This document shows positions 32,732 to 43,881 of a stretch of 64,000 nt of DNA, one piece after another. Position numbers and translations under genes: made by a program. Position 1 is the stretch's first letter. Each line of letters begins with the position of its first letter. The notes beneath the pieces are model-generated. The model was given only the letters and a program-made list of their open reading frames with translations, was not told the origin of the DNA and made no database searches. The DNA lies in NCBI GenBank assembly GCA_963920575.1, contig OY986965.1:6961134-7025133 (forward strand). Reading direction: 5' to 3'. The DNA comes from Narthecium ossifragum (lineage: Eukaryota > Streptophyta > Magnoliopsida > Dioscoreales > Nartheciaceae).

Positions 32732-35618
32732 ATGGATAAATATAATTACATCCACATAGGATTAATTCAAGTGGCATATAAACCACTGACCTTACAAGGT
32801 TTAAATGCCTCTATTCTCTCTTGTCTGAGAGATGCTCGTTGTTTGAATTGGCCTCAATCCCTTATGGGAATTATGGAAACCAGTCTTAGTCGTGGACCGG
32901 TTTATTTTAATGTTTACCCAAACCTCAGTTTATCCTTGACTGATCCGAAAATTCTTGAAGCCACTAGTCTTAACATTAAGACTCATGGTTATGAATTCTT
33001 ACCTCAATCTGAGACTATAGCTATCGTCTATAGAATTCATTACAAGGTCCTTAGTACCTTAGCTCCTAAAACTAAGCAATTTACTCCTCCGGGAAAAACA
33101 GTTTTAATTGAAACTAATCTCCTGTCTTCTAGAATTGCTACTAATAGACAGATTAAATGGGAAGAAGTTAATTTTCCTGATAACTGGGTCATAGCTAATG
33201 CTGTATGTCGCGCCCCGACCCGCAGAGCGCAACCGGGCCGGGGACGCGAGGGGGAAACAACCTACAACTACTAGCCTCAACTGGCGGAAACAGTTGAGAC
33301 TACAAGACAGCTGGCGGAAACAGCTGCCAAGAGGCACAAGCGGAAGCAAGCTAAACAACAACTATTAACACTTATTACAAACCAGCAATAAAAAGTTAAC
33401 ATGGTTTAGAACAACAAGCTACAAGGGATCACAGTCCCCAAAAAGAAGCCACACCACCCACCGGGATCTCCGCGAACGCACAGACAAACCCATCCTGACC
33501 CTTAGACATGGTCAGGATCCGGAGCGCTGCCACGAGACGACCGTGGGGGTAACACTGGGACAGAGCGGCCACCTGCACCTGCAACAAACATAGTCCAGGT
33601 AGGCATGAGCAACAGCTCAGCAGGGTCCTACTCTATAACTCCCACACACACAAGGGTAAAGCAACCGTACACACTCTGATGCCAAATACCGAGGCTTGCC
33701 AAGGATCCCACAATCCCATCAATAACCCGAAGGGTTCCTGTCCTAGGTGCGTATCTCCGATAACGCCACTGCTCAGGGGTGGGCAACTCCGACATTCCCT
33801 GACGCAGGGTGGACACGACGCAACCAGTAGGACCCCCTTCTCTAAGCGGGATCTCCGCACTTGGCGGAACAACCGAAGTTAAGACTACCATCACTCGGTA
33901 CTCCAAGCAGCAGAGCCAACACCCACCCAACCTACCCTAGCATGCCTAATGCACAGGAAAACAGGGCATGATAGCTATGATAAAGCTGTAAACAACCAAC
34001 ACAGCAAGGGCACACCTTCGGCCCATTTATACTAAACACTCCCGAGGGTCATGACTCCCCCGGTTCACCACAAAGCGGTAAGGGCATACTGTCAGCACAT
34101 TTATTCTATACAACCCGAGAGACATCACTCTCTCGGTTCAACCACAAAGCGGTAAGCATTCATGCATGATCCATAACAGGACAAGCCCCGAGGGCAAAAC
34201 CGTAAAAACCACTTGCATGCGAAGCCCCGCGGGCAAAACAGCATTTAAACAAGTACAAACCCTCCCTTCACTGAAGGAGATCGATCTCCAATAGCAGTGA
34301 GATCGATCTTCCTCGAGGCGAGCACCAGTCTAGGTCACCCCCACGAGATCGATCTCCACCCATATAAAGATCGATCTTGTGGTGACGTGGACGCAAACCG
34401 CACAGGCACCAGCCGCGAAGAGATCGATCTCCCTCCCAGGGAGATCGCTCTCGCTCGGGCGGGCTGGTCCACCCCGACCAAGATCGATCTCATCCCGTGA
34501 GATCGATCATGCTTGGGTCGCGCCGGCGGCCGGACGGCGAGGAACACCGTCGCAAACCGCCACCATACCTCACCAAACTAGGTGGGCTGGTAGATCTCAG
34601 TGCCACGAAGCTACTCAAGGCTTCCAAACCAAAAACCAACATCTATACACGGAGATCTAAGGAAAACAAATCCGGATCTCAAAACCCAAAGGCAACCGGA
34701 GTCTTAGAAGAAGAACCCTACCTCTTCAACGCAGCTTCGATCCACAAGTCCTACCCCAGGACCTTCCTCGCCTTGCCACGAACCCAACGAGCCTTCAAGC
34801 TCCCGGAGAGGTGGCCGGAGGAGGAAGAACGGCGAGCGAAAGCTCTCAGCCGGAACAGGGGAAAGCAGAGCCGCGAGGAAGAAGAAGAGAAGAAGAAGAA
34901 GAAGGGAAGGGGGAAAGGGGCAGGTAAGGCCGGGGGAAAGCCGGCTAAAGCGGGGAAAAACTGGGAGAGGGGAGGGAAAGTCTTCCCTCCCCTGACAGGG
35001 GAAGCGACGGCCACCGCGGTGGCCGTCCTTCGAAAGCCACCGACAGAGACTTCCAGGCACAGGGAGATCGATCTTCATGGACATGGAGATCGATCTTCCT
35101 CGCCCAGAACGGCGACCACTAGGCACAGAGAGATCAATCTTCATGGCCATGGAGATCGATCTCCCTTGCCCAAAACGGCAACCTTGGGCTGAGCCATAAG
35201 CCCAAGCACAGGACTACCGAACCAGGGTCCACCCAACCTTTCTAACAACACAAGCACCAAACAAGGTCTGTGTGTGCACACCCAGTGCGAAACGACCACC
35301 AAGGCGCAATTTCCCAAATTGCCCTTGGGGCAAACAGCAAGCCACAGGGATGGAGGGGCAGGTCCTCACACTGTACCTCCTAGACAAATTGTTAATCAGC
35401 AAATTGATCAGATTTCTCAAACTGATGATGGTGAAGTCACTATAACTTTTGATCCTAATAGGACAATAAAATTTACTGATATTACTACTTCATCTAGAAA
35501 ATCTATGTCTAGAGCTAGAACCCCGGTTCAAGCTATCAGAATCTCTGAATCTCAAATTTCTCATGGAATATATGATAAGGAGTCTAATACAGATTCTGAA
35601 ATGAGTGTCCATCTTTAA
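32732..35618 (+). pseudogene. Movement protein (30K superfamily), split by a solo LTR
   Basis: Frame 32732-33205 (158 codons) continuing at 35376-35618 (80 codons and stop). The segment YIHIGLIQVAYKPL, then SLMGIMETSLSRGPVYF and YPNLSLSLTD are typical of the caulimovirid cell-to-cell movement protein (plasmodesmal transport). The interruption is a 2165-bp LTR plus one target-duplication copy. Apart from that the frame is open, so the viral sequence decayed little before the LTR arrived. The C-terminal part is Ser/Thr/Arg-rich. Confidence 0.82.
33206..35370 (-). mobile_element. Tekay/Del-like solo LTR in the movement-protein gene
   Basis: A 2165-bp LTR, minus strand TGTGAGGACC ... GGGGCGCGACA, with perfect target duplication CTGTA (33201-33205, 35371-35375). 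GATCGATC boxes lie at 34270-34510 and 35060-35165. Confidence 0.93.
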
Positions 35619-36479
35619 ATGGATTTTAAACCTAATAGTCCCCTCAGGAAATACCTTAATAAGAAATTTCAAGAGCTTTATAACAAACAATTTCGTGATT
35701 GGTTCTTCTCAACATTTAATGAAGATCAACGTAATAATTATAAAGAATTATATTATAGTGAATTAGAAGCCAAGAATCAAATTTAATTCTTTGCTCCTTG
35801 GTTTTTAAATCATTATGTTGATGAAAAAGAAACAGAAATTACTGAAATTATTAATCAAATAATTGAGGAAAATAGTCCTGCGAGTATTAATGTGCTTGAA
35901 GAACATTTTAAGTTCTGGAGAACAAGCAGCGGTACTCAAAAGAGATCTCTTTATCCTCCAATAGAACCTCTTAAACTAGAAGGAGTTTCTACTTCAAATT
36001 TGGAAGCAACAGCTTTTATAAAGCCTATTGAAACTACTCATGAAATTTTAAAAGTGATTAATAGACTCTTTAAACAAAATAATTATTCAAATGTCTATTT
36101 ACAAGTTCTTGGTCAACAATTATCTCGTGTTGAGCAAGCAGTTGAAAAACTTGTTAATAAGTTAGAAGATATTATTCCAAATCTTTATATAGTTAAAGAA
36201 AAGGCTATAAAGGATTCTAAACCATTTATCAAACCAAGTCCAGAAATTTCTGGGTTTAAACTAGAAAAAGAATTCAAAGAAGAGATAATTGAATCTCTTA
36301 GTAAACAACTAAATCAAACTTGTATTCAAGTCTTTAATAAGGATAAAGGTCCAATTGATACTGAGATTGACTCTTCTGATAATCAATCAAAAGCTGAATC
36401 TATAAATCAGATTCTTGAAACTGAACAACAGTTTCAACATATTAATAAGATTAAGCATAGACCTCGAAATCTTGAGTAA
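35619..36479 (+). pseudogene. Caulimovirid ORF between movement protein and protease-RT (coiled-coil rich)
   Basis: ATG directly abuts the movement-protein stop (TAAATG). 286 codons with one in-frame TAA near 35783. Rich in Glu/Lys/Asn with a heptad-like stretch (VLGQQLSRVEQAVEKLVNKL) around residues 155-190. By position it is either the N-terminal part of the coat protein or a virion-associated protein. It ends in Lys/Arg-rich sequence followed by an A-run. Confidence 0.65.
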
Positions 36480-36509
36480 AAACAAAAAAAAAAAACTTTA
36501 TTTAAAGTC

Positions 36510-38581
36510 ATGATCAGTAATACTGACTCAGAATCTGATGAAAATTATTCTTCTGAATCAACAGAAATGAAAAGGAATGCTCTTAATAATTGTACTACTA
36601 AGGATAATTTTGATTATTGGAAAGCCATTGTTGAAATGAATGGGTTATCCATTAACATGTTGTCTCTTGATAAGAGCATTTTAGCAAAATTACTTACAGA
36701 AGAAAATATATCTTCTGAATTAAAATCGCAATTAATTGAGATCTGTCTTAAAGGAGAACAAAGGGTTGAAGCTCCAAAGGTAGATCATACCTATCGTCTT
36801 GCCGAAGTAATACGAAGACGACAAGAGAAAACTGTTAAAACTCTATCTTTATCAGAGTTAAACAGAGAAGTTAATAATCTTAAAGAAGAAGTTAAACTTC
36901 TTAGAGAAGAAAATAGATATATATTTTCTTTAATTGAAGAAAAGGATCTTTCTTTAGGAGAATTTCCTCCTATACCTGATAAAGGTAAGCATGTGGAAAC
37001 AGGACAATGTTTTGAAATTCCAAATGAATTTTTAATCCAAATGTTGCAGCAAATCACTGCTAAAAAATGGTATATTGAGATTACTATAGTTATGCCTGAC
37101 CAAGTTGTTATACCACATCTTATAGCTCTCATAGATAGCGGTGCTGATTTAAATTGTATTTGTGAAGGAATTGTACCTTCTAAATATTTTGAAAAAACCA
37201 CGCAAGCCCTTAGTGGCGCTAGTGGTAATAGACTTGAAGTTAATTATAAACTTCCTAAAGCGCTAGTTTGTATACAAGAAATTTGTATACCAACTCCTTT
37301 TGTGCTTGTTAACAATCTTTCACAACATATTATTTTGGGAACACCTTTCCTGCATAAAATTATGCCTTTAGATAGAGTTGACTCCTCTAGGATTAATGCC
37401 AGATATAAAGGAGAACCTATTACATTACAGTTTGTAACTGAACCTCATACAAAAATTCTTAATGAGGTTAAGAATCTTCTCTTAAAAGAAAATCAAATTC
37501 ATTTTCTTAAAGAAGAAATTTCTTTTGTTCAAATTAATGAACAATTAAAGAAACCTGCTGTTAAAGACTTGATAGATCATATAGATAAGCAGTCTCAGTC
37601 TACTGTGTGTGGCACGGTTCCAAATGCCTTCTGGAATCGTAAGCAACATATAGTTGAGCTACCTTATGTTGAATCCTTTAATGAAAAGGATATCCCTACT
37701 CGTGCTCGACCTTGCCAAATGAATCAAGAATATCTTGATCTTTGCAAAAAGGAGATTGCTTCTCTTATAGAGAAAAAACTTATTCGTAAATCTTACTCCC
37801 CTTGGAGTTGTACATCATTCTATGTTAATAATGGTGCTGAAAGAGAACGAGGAGTTCCTCGTCTTGTTATTAATTTTAAGCCTCTTAATAAGGTGCTTAA
37901 ATGGATTAGATATCTTATCCCTAATAAAAGGGATCTGCTTAATAGAATTTATAGAGCTAAGGTCTTTTCTAAATTTGATCTTAAATCTGGATACTGGCAG
38001 ATCCAGATTGCTGAGAAAGAACGTTATAAGACGGCCTTCACCGTTCCCTTTGGACATTACGAATGGAACATTATGCCTTTTGATTTAAAAAATGCTCCTT
38101 CAGAATTTCAAAATATTATGAATGAAATCTTCATTCCTTATACTAATTTCATTTTGTCTTATATTGATGATATATTAATATTTTCTGAAAATATTGATCA
38201 GCATGTTAAACATTTAGATGTTTTCAGACATTTAACTATAAAAAACGGATTAGTTATATCTGCTCCAAAAATGAAATTATTTCAAACTGAAATTAGATTT
38301 CTTGGCCATAATATTGGTAAAGGAACTATAGTTCCTATAGATAGAAGTATTGAATTTGCTTCTAAATTTCCTGATATAATTACAGACACAAATCAATTGC
38401 AAAGGTTCTTAGGAGCTTTAAATTATGTGTCTGATTATTATAAAGATTGGGCTAAGGATACAGCTCTTCTCTATAATCGTTTAAAAAAGAATCCTGATCC
38501 TTGGACTCAGACCCATACTGATGTTGTTAGACTAATTAAGTCTAAAGTAAAAAATCTTCCTTGCACTAATTTGCTTAAACC
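36510..38581 (+). pseudogene. Caulimovirid protease-reverse transcriptase (RNase H end lost)
   Basis: Open for about 690 codons. Order: acidic leader (MISNTDSES); helical region; aspartic protease with DSGADLNCI near residue 208; RT with LVINFKPLNKVLKWIRY, KFDLKSGYWQIQI, the catalytic YIDDILIF and FLGHNIGKG. The frame runs into an antisense LTR at 38582, before the RNase H active site, so the enzyme is incomplete. The last part of the ORF (to 38750) is LTR sequence. The absence of stops over 2 kb suggests a young integration. Confidence 0.88.
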
Positions 38582-41256
38582 TGTGGCGCGCCCCGACCCG
38601 CAGAGCGCAACCGGGCCGGGGACGCGAGGGGAAAAAAAATCTACAACCACTAGCCTCAACTGGCGGAAACAGCTGAGACTACGGCCAGCTGGCGGAAACA
38701 GCTGCCAACAGTCACAAGCGGAAGCAAAGGTACTAAACAACAGCTATTAACATTTATTACAAAACAGTAATAAAAGAGTTAATAGGGTTCTAGTACAACA
38801 CGCTACAAGGGATCAACAGTCCCCAAAAAGAAGCTACACCACCCACCGGGGTCTCCGCGAACGCACAAACGAACTCATCCTGACCCTCAGACATGGTCAG
38901 GATCTGGCACGCTGCCACGAGACGACCGAGGGGGTAACACAGGAACAGAGCGGCCACCTGCACCTGCAACAAACACAGTCCAGGTAGGCATGAGCAACAG
39001 CTCAGCAGGGTCCTACTCTACCACTCTCGCTAAGAAGGCAAAACCCAAAAGAACCAAACCCTGAGGCCAAGTACCGAGGCTTGCCAAGGATCCCATAAAT
39101 CCCGTCAATAACCCGAAGGGTTCCTGTCCTAGGTGCATGTCTCCGATAACGCCACTGCTCAGAGGTGGGCAACTCCGACATTCCCTGACGCAGGGTGGAC
39201 ACGACGCAACCAGTAGGACCCCCTTCTCCAAGTGGAATCTCCGCACTTGGCGGAACAACCGAGGTTAAGACTACCATCACTCGGTACTCTAAGCAGCAGA
39301 GTCAACACCAACCCAACCTACCCTAGCATGCCTAATGCACAGGAACACAGGGCAGGATAAGTATGATAAAGCTGTAAACAACCAACACAGCAAGGGCACA
39401 CCTTCGGCCCATTTATACTAAACACTCCCGAGGGTCATGACTCCCTCGGTTCACCACAAAGCGGTAAGGGCATACCGTCAACCCATTTATTCTACTCACC
39501 CCTAGAGACATCACCCTCTCGGTTCAACCACAAAGCGATAAACATTCAAGCATGATCCATAACAGGACAAACCCCAAGGGTAAAAACGTAAAAACCACAT
39601 ACATGCGAAGCCCCGCGGGCAAAACTCTTGAAAACCCTCTCTGCTACTGAAGGATCGATCCTCACCAAGGGAAGGATCGATCATCCAAGCAACAGTGAGC
39701 TTCCCTCACTGTCGAGCCAAAGAAGATCGATCATTCCTCCCAGGAAGATCGATCTTTTTGGTGACAGAGGGCACCCTTCCAGTCGCACCAAGGAAGATCG
39801 ATCCTTCCTCCCAGGAAGATCGATCATTCTCGGGATGAAGGGTAACCATGCTTACCCAGGCCCCATGATCGATCTCCTCTCATAAGAAGATTGATCATGT
39901 GCTGGGCGCAGCAAGCCAACACCAGAGGACCGATCCTTCCTCCCAGAAGGATCGATCACCCAAAAATGGGTTCCGGCGTGCTTCCGGCCGGAGAACCGCC
40001 GGAAGACAGAACCAAACCTCACCAAACTTGGTGGGTTGGTAGATCTGAGTACCACGAGGCTACTCAAGGCCTCAAAACGGGGAAACAACAACTCCACAAG
40101 GAGATTAATCAAGAAAACAAAACCGGATTTTAAACCCTCAAAGCTAGCCGGAGTTTGGAGTGGGAACCCTACCTCCTCAGAGCAGCTTCGATCCACGAAG
40201 CCTAGCTAAGGATCTTCCTCGCGCCGTCACGGTTCCAACGAGCCTTCAAGCTCCAAGAACGGTGGCCGGAGGAGGGAGAACGGAGGAGGAGAAGGAGCGG
40301 TCTGAACAGGGGAAGAAACAGAGTTCTCGCGGGGGAAGAAGAAGAAGAGAGGAAGAAAAGAAGAGGGGAAAGGGCGGTTAAGGCCGGGGGAAAGCCGGCG
40401 AAGGCGGGGAAAAGCTGGGGGAGGGGAGGGAAAGTCTTCCCTCCCCTGACAGGGGAAGCGACGGCCACCGCGGTGGCCGTCCTTCGAAAGCCACCGACAA
40501 AGACTTCTAGGCACAGGCAGGATCGATCCTCCACGACCAAAGGATCGATCCTCCCTGCCCAGAAGTGCAAACTTGGGCTGGAAAACGGGCCCAAGCCCAG
40601 AACTCCCAAGGCCGGACGGATCTTCGCCTGAATCCATGGCATGAGGGGAAGCAAGCTTCCCCCGGCATGAGAAAACGCCCAAACAGGGCTCGGAGAGATG
40701 CCCCGGACCACGGGGGTCCTTCTCCGGCGCTGCAATCGCCGAGGGAGGTCCCCGACGTCGTCCACGACATCTTCCCCGGCGACCCCTCGCCGGTTACCGC
40801 GAAGCCCCTCAAATACTCACCGGAAAAGCCCACAAAAAGAAGAGATCGGAGGGGAAAAGAAGAGATGAGCTCACCTGAGCCAAGAAGGAGACGAAATCCG
40901 GCGGACACCTCGCCAGATCTATCCTTTTTCCGGCGATCTCCACCTCTCCTCTTGGTTTTCTTGCTCCTTCCTTTCTTTCTCCGGCGCCGGTGATCCCTCT
41001 TCCTCCTCCCACTCCCTCTCCCTTCCCCTTTCTCTCTCTCCTGATCTCTCTTTGGATCTCTCTCTCTCTCTCTCTCGGTCCGGCCGGGTGAGTTGAGATG
41101 AGGATGAGAGAGAGAAAAATATCAGGGAGAAGAGAAGGTTTGGTGGAGTGGGTGGAAAGTTTTGCAGAACACCCCTGTAAAACTCTAAATTACACGAAAA
41201 CTCCTCTAATTTAGATAAAAACCTGAAAAATTTACACTTAGGCCCTTATATTTACA
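38582..41256 (-). mobile_element. Chimeric Tekay-like LTR, antisense, abutting the viral RT
   Basis: 38582 to about 40600 is homologous to the LTR at 33206-35370 (same GGCGCGCCCCGACCCGCAG end and internal blocks). 40600-41256 instead matches 46507-47162 in reverse. No target duplication is found at the two ends. GATCGATC-type boxes occur at 39650-39960 and 40520-40550. Confidence 0.75.
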
Positions 41257-41588
41257 ATAAGATATTATATTATTGTGACGAATATTTTTGCCACCGTATA
41301 TTTATATATAAGTTTACTGTGACAATATTATTTTGACGATATAATTTTTGTCACTATATAATTATTCACACCTTATTGTGACAATCTATTGTAACATTAG
41401 CATAGTTTGTCACAATTACTAACTTATTACAACAAACTATTGTGATGAAATTACAAGTAGTTGCAATTACATCATTAGACATGTATTATTGTGACGAAAC
41501 TGATATTGGTTGCAATATGTGTGTTTTTGTGACAAATTTGCATTTATCACAATCAATTTTGTCACTATATATCATATTTGTTATAGTG
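41257..41588. mobile_element. Truncated CACTA (En/Spm) transposon terminus
   Basis: Right end reads, on the minus strand, CACTATAACAAATATG, a CACTA-type terminal repeat. Inside are many direct and inverted TTGTGAC/GTCACAA boxes, as expected of subterminal transposase sites. The left end is missing and no transposase is encoded. Confidence 0.7.
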
Positions 41589-42780
41589 ATTCTCTGCAGC
41601 TTATACTTGGAGGAGGAACGGTCAATGACACTCAGAGTGCTAGCCAGAAAGCTACATTGGGCTCTCGGATCAATGAACTCAAACTTGAAGGGATGGAGGA
41701 ACTACAAGCAGTACTGACAAATGAGATGGTCCGTTTGATCGAAACAGCAACTGTTCGAATCTTGGCAGTGGATATCAATGGGCTCATAAATGGTTGGAAT
41801 ATGAAGATTGCTGAATTGACGGGCCTGTCCGCAGATCAAGCTATTGGTAAGCATTTGCTTACCCTTATCGAGGAGACATCTATAAAAGAGCTCAAGAAGA
41901 TGCTTTACTTGGCACTGCAGGGTATGTTTTTGCATCTCTCACTAGTTGCTTACTATTAGTTCATTGTGTTCTTTCTTTGAAAGTGATTGTTTCTATTTTA
42001 TGATCTAGTTGTTGGCTTTTATAATAGTTTAGTTCCTTGCTTATATTTATGGGGCCGGTCTATTCCTTTATGATGATCCCATCCTGCTTCTGAATTCATT
42101 TGGTTGGCATGTTTTTTTCGCAACCCATGTTTGTGGTGTTGGTCTAGCACAAATGTTGGTGGGAAAATGAAAATGATTCTTCTGTTCAGATATGATCAAG
42201 AAAAGAAGTTTGAGATATTAGCTTCTTTCTTTTTGAACCTGATATGCTAAGAGAAAACCCCCAGCGTGCTAGCCTTCTGACGGTAAAAGGCTATGTTATG
42301 TTAAATTCTGATATTCATTTTGTTTATGCTCAGGTAAAGAGGAGCATAATTTTAGGATCTAGAAGAGAGGAGGAAGAAGAAGCAAGCAAACACAGACACA
42401 AGATTTACGTGGTTCACCCCAGAATAGGGCTACGTCCACGGAGTCGCTGGAGGTTTTTTTCACTATCTCAGAGACAAAGAGCCAATTACATGTTACAATG
42501 ACGGCCGCCCATACACACCCTCATATCCTAGGGTTTCGGCACATAGGTCGATCCCCGCTGGGGCGCTGCCCCGGACCCCGTCAACTCTGCGTAGTGGGTC
42601 ATGGTCGGGTCCGGAATGATCAGGCTCCACAAACTCAACACATAATGTGCAGTTCCAGATGAAGACACATGGCATTCGAAGAGATGATGGTCCTGTCATC
42701 TTAATTGTAAACGCATGTGCCAGCCGTGACATAAATGAACTAGTTGTGGGTGTTTGGTTTGTAGCCCAAGATACGACTGG
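41589..42780 (+). pseudogene. Phytochrome PAS-domain exons (gene fragment)
   Basis: Exon 41589-41921 encodes [12 protein letters not shown], then [20 protein letters not shown] and [20 protein letters not shown], the phytochrome region entering the C-terminal PAS repeats. GT at 41922 and AG at 42333 give a 412-bp intron. The next exon (42334-42780) encodes GKEEHN, then after a 290-bp insertion VQFQMKTHG and [15 protein letters not shown] up to VAQDTTG, where element D starts. The PHYA/PHYE type is closest in my reading. The 5' side is cut by the CACTA end. The rest of the gene is not in the window. Photoreceptor function is lost. Confidence 0.85.
42351..42640 (-). mobile_element. 290-bp TRIM/LTR-like insertion in a phytochrome exon
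   Basis: Flanked by CATAAT (42345-42350, 42641-42646). Removing it restores the exon reading frame exactly. It contains TTTACGTGGTTCACCCC and GGGCTACGTCCACGG, a motif often seen in short plant LTRs. The minus strand starts TGTTGAG. Confidence 0.75.
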
Positions 42781-43842
42781 TGTTAGCCAAAATAATGGCA
42801 TTTGGGTTAACCAATCAATGATTGACATGTCAGTCTAATAAATATAATCGACAGTCTTTTTAATTTAATTGGACGATGTTGTTCTAACATAAGCAAAAGA
42901 TCATCAACCAAAAGAAGGAAGCTATCATCTAAGGACGATGATAATCTTTGCATAAAGAAGCCATCACCCAAGGGCGATGATGATCTAAAGACAAGAAAGT
43001 TATCAACTAAGAACGATGAAAATATGTACAAGAAGAGAGTATCGGCCAAAAAGGATGATATTGCAATATGGGAAAGCTCATCAACCAGTTGCAACCATCA
43101 TCGGCCAAACCATAATGTGGAGAAACGAGGAAACATCGGAGAACATGAGACACACAGCTTATCAAGAGTGAAAGATGGAAGATAATAGAGAACGTGCTGA
43201 GTGGAAGTTATCAAACCGCTTTAATATAAATAGTATTCTCTTTCACCGTGTAATCTCTCTCGCAAAATCTATCACAGAGCCTACGCGCCTGAGTTCTTTC
43301 TTTCAGAATGTTTTCTGTTCATGTAAGTTAATTTTGTTTAATGAAATGATTACGTTTCTTCCATCTTGAGTTTCTCTTTCCTGCATAATGTAGTTTAAAT
43401 TTCTGTTCTTAGATAGTTTATGTAGAATCAAATCTTTAAAAAGCTTTCTTTATCGTTTTCCTTAGAAACTTTCTTTACTGTTTTCTTTAGATTAGTTTAA
43501 TTTATGAGCTTTAATATTTTAATCTAGATTAAGTTAAGCAATAGATTTAAATTCATCTTTACTTTGATTTAGTAATTTAGGATGATTTTACTAATTCCTA
43601 GTTAATTTAGCAGTTTTATATAATATTCATGTTTTCAATAGATTAATTTAAGTTTAATCCAGATAATTAGTCTTTATTAAATTATTAAGTTAGGTGCAAT
43701 CCACGTTTCCAATTAACTTGATACCTCTGTTCGAACTAAGTTTGAAGGAGTTGGACTGTATCATAATTCCTGATTTCTTGAGTGTTTGGTAAATTTGACT
43801 TTGACCATTTGACTAGTCATTGGTTAAATTTTCAAGCTGACA
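42781..43842 (+). repeat. 5' LTR of element D
   Basis: TGTTAGCC ... GCTGACA, 1062 bp. TATA box TATAAATAG at 43225. U3 contains four imperfect units of about 45 bp (42891-43075) built on CATCACCCAAGG and GCGATGATGATC. Unlike the other LTRs it lacks GATCGATC arrays. Confidence 0.8.
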
Positions 43843-43847
43843 TTTTT

Positions 43848-43865
43848 TGGCACGCCCAGTGGGAC
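43848..43865 (+). other. Primer-binding site of element D
   Basis: TGGCACGCCCAGTGGGAC, 5 bp after the LTR end. A PBS of this form is common in Tat-lineage elements. Confidence 0.65.
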
Positions 43866-43881
43866 TTTGTGTCAAGTTTTT

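Larger units (their letters stand above)
26280..38581. mobile_element. Shuffled endogenous caulimovirid (pararetrovirus) sequence
   Basis: Two opposed blocks meet head to head near 32010. The minus-strand block (26280-32016) holds a late ORF, promoter, leader with tRNA-Met primer-binding site, the start of a first ORF and an inserted coat-protein/protease fragment. The plus-strand block (about 32033-38581) holds coat protein, movement protein, a coiled-coil ORF and protease-RT. Domain content (30K movement protein, CCHC coat protein, aspartic protease, RT) identifies Caulimoviridae; I do not assign a genus. Two Tekay-like solo LTRs interrupt it. There is no integrase, as expected for this family. 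Confidence 0.88.

Noticed and set aside
38582..38750. C-terminal 56 codons of the viral protease-RT ORF
   Set aside because: Translation of an inserted antisense LTR, not RNase H.
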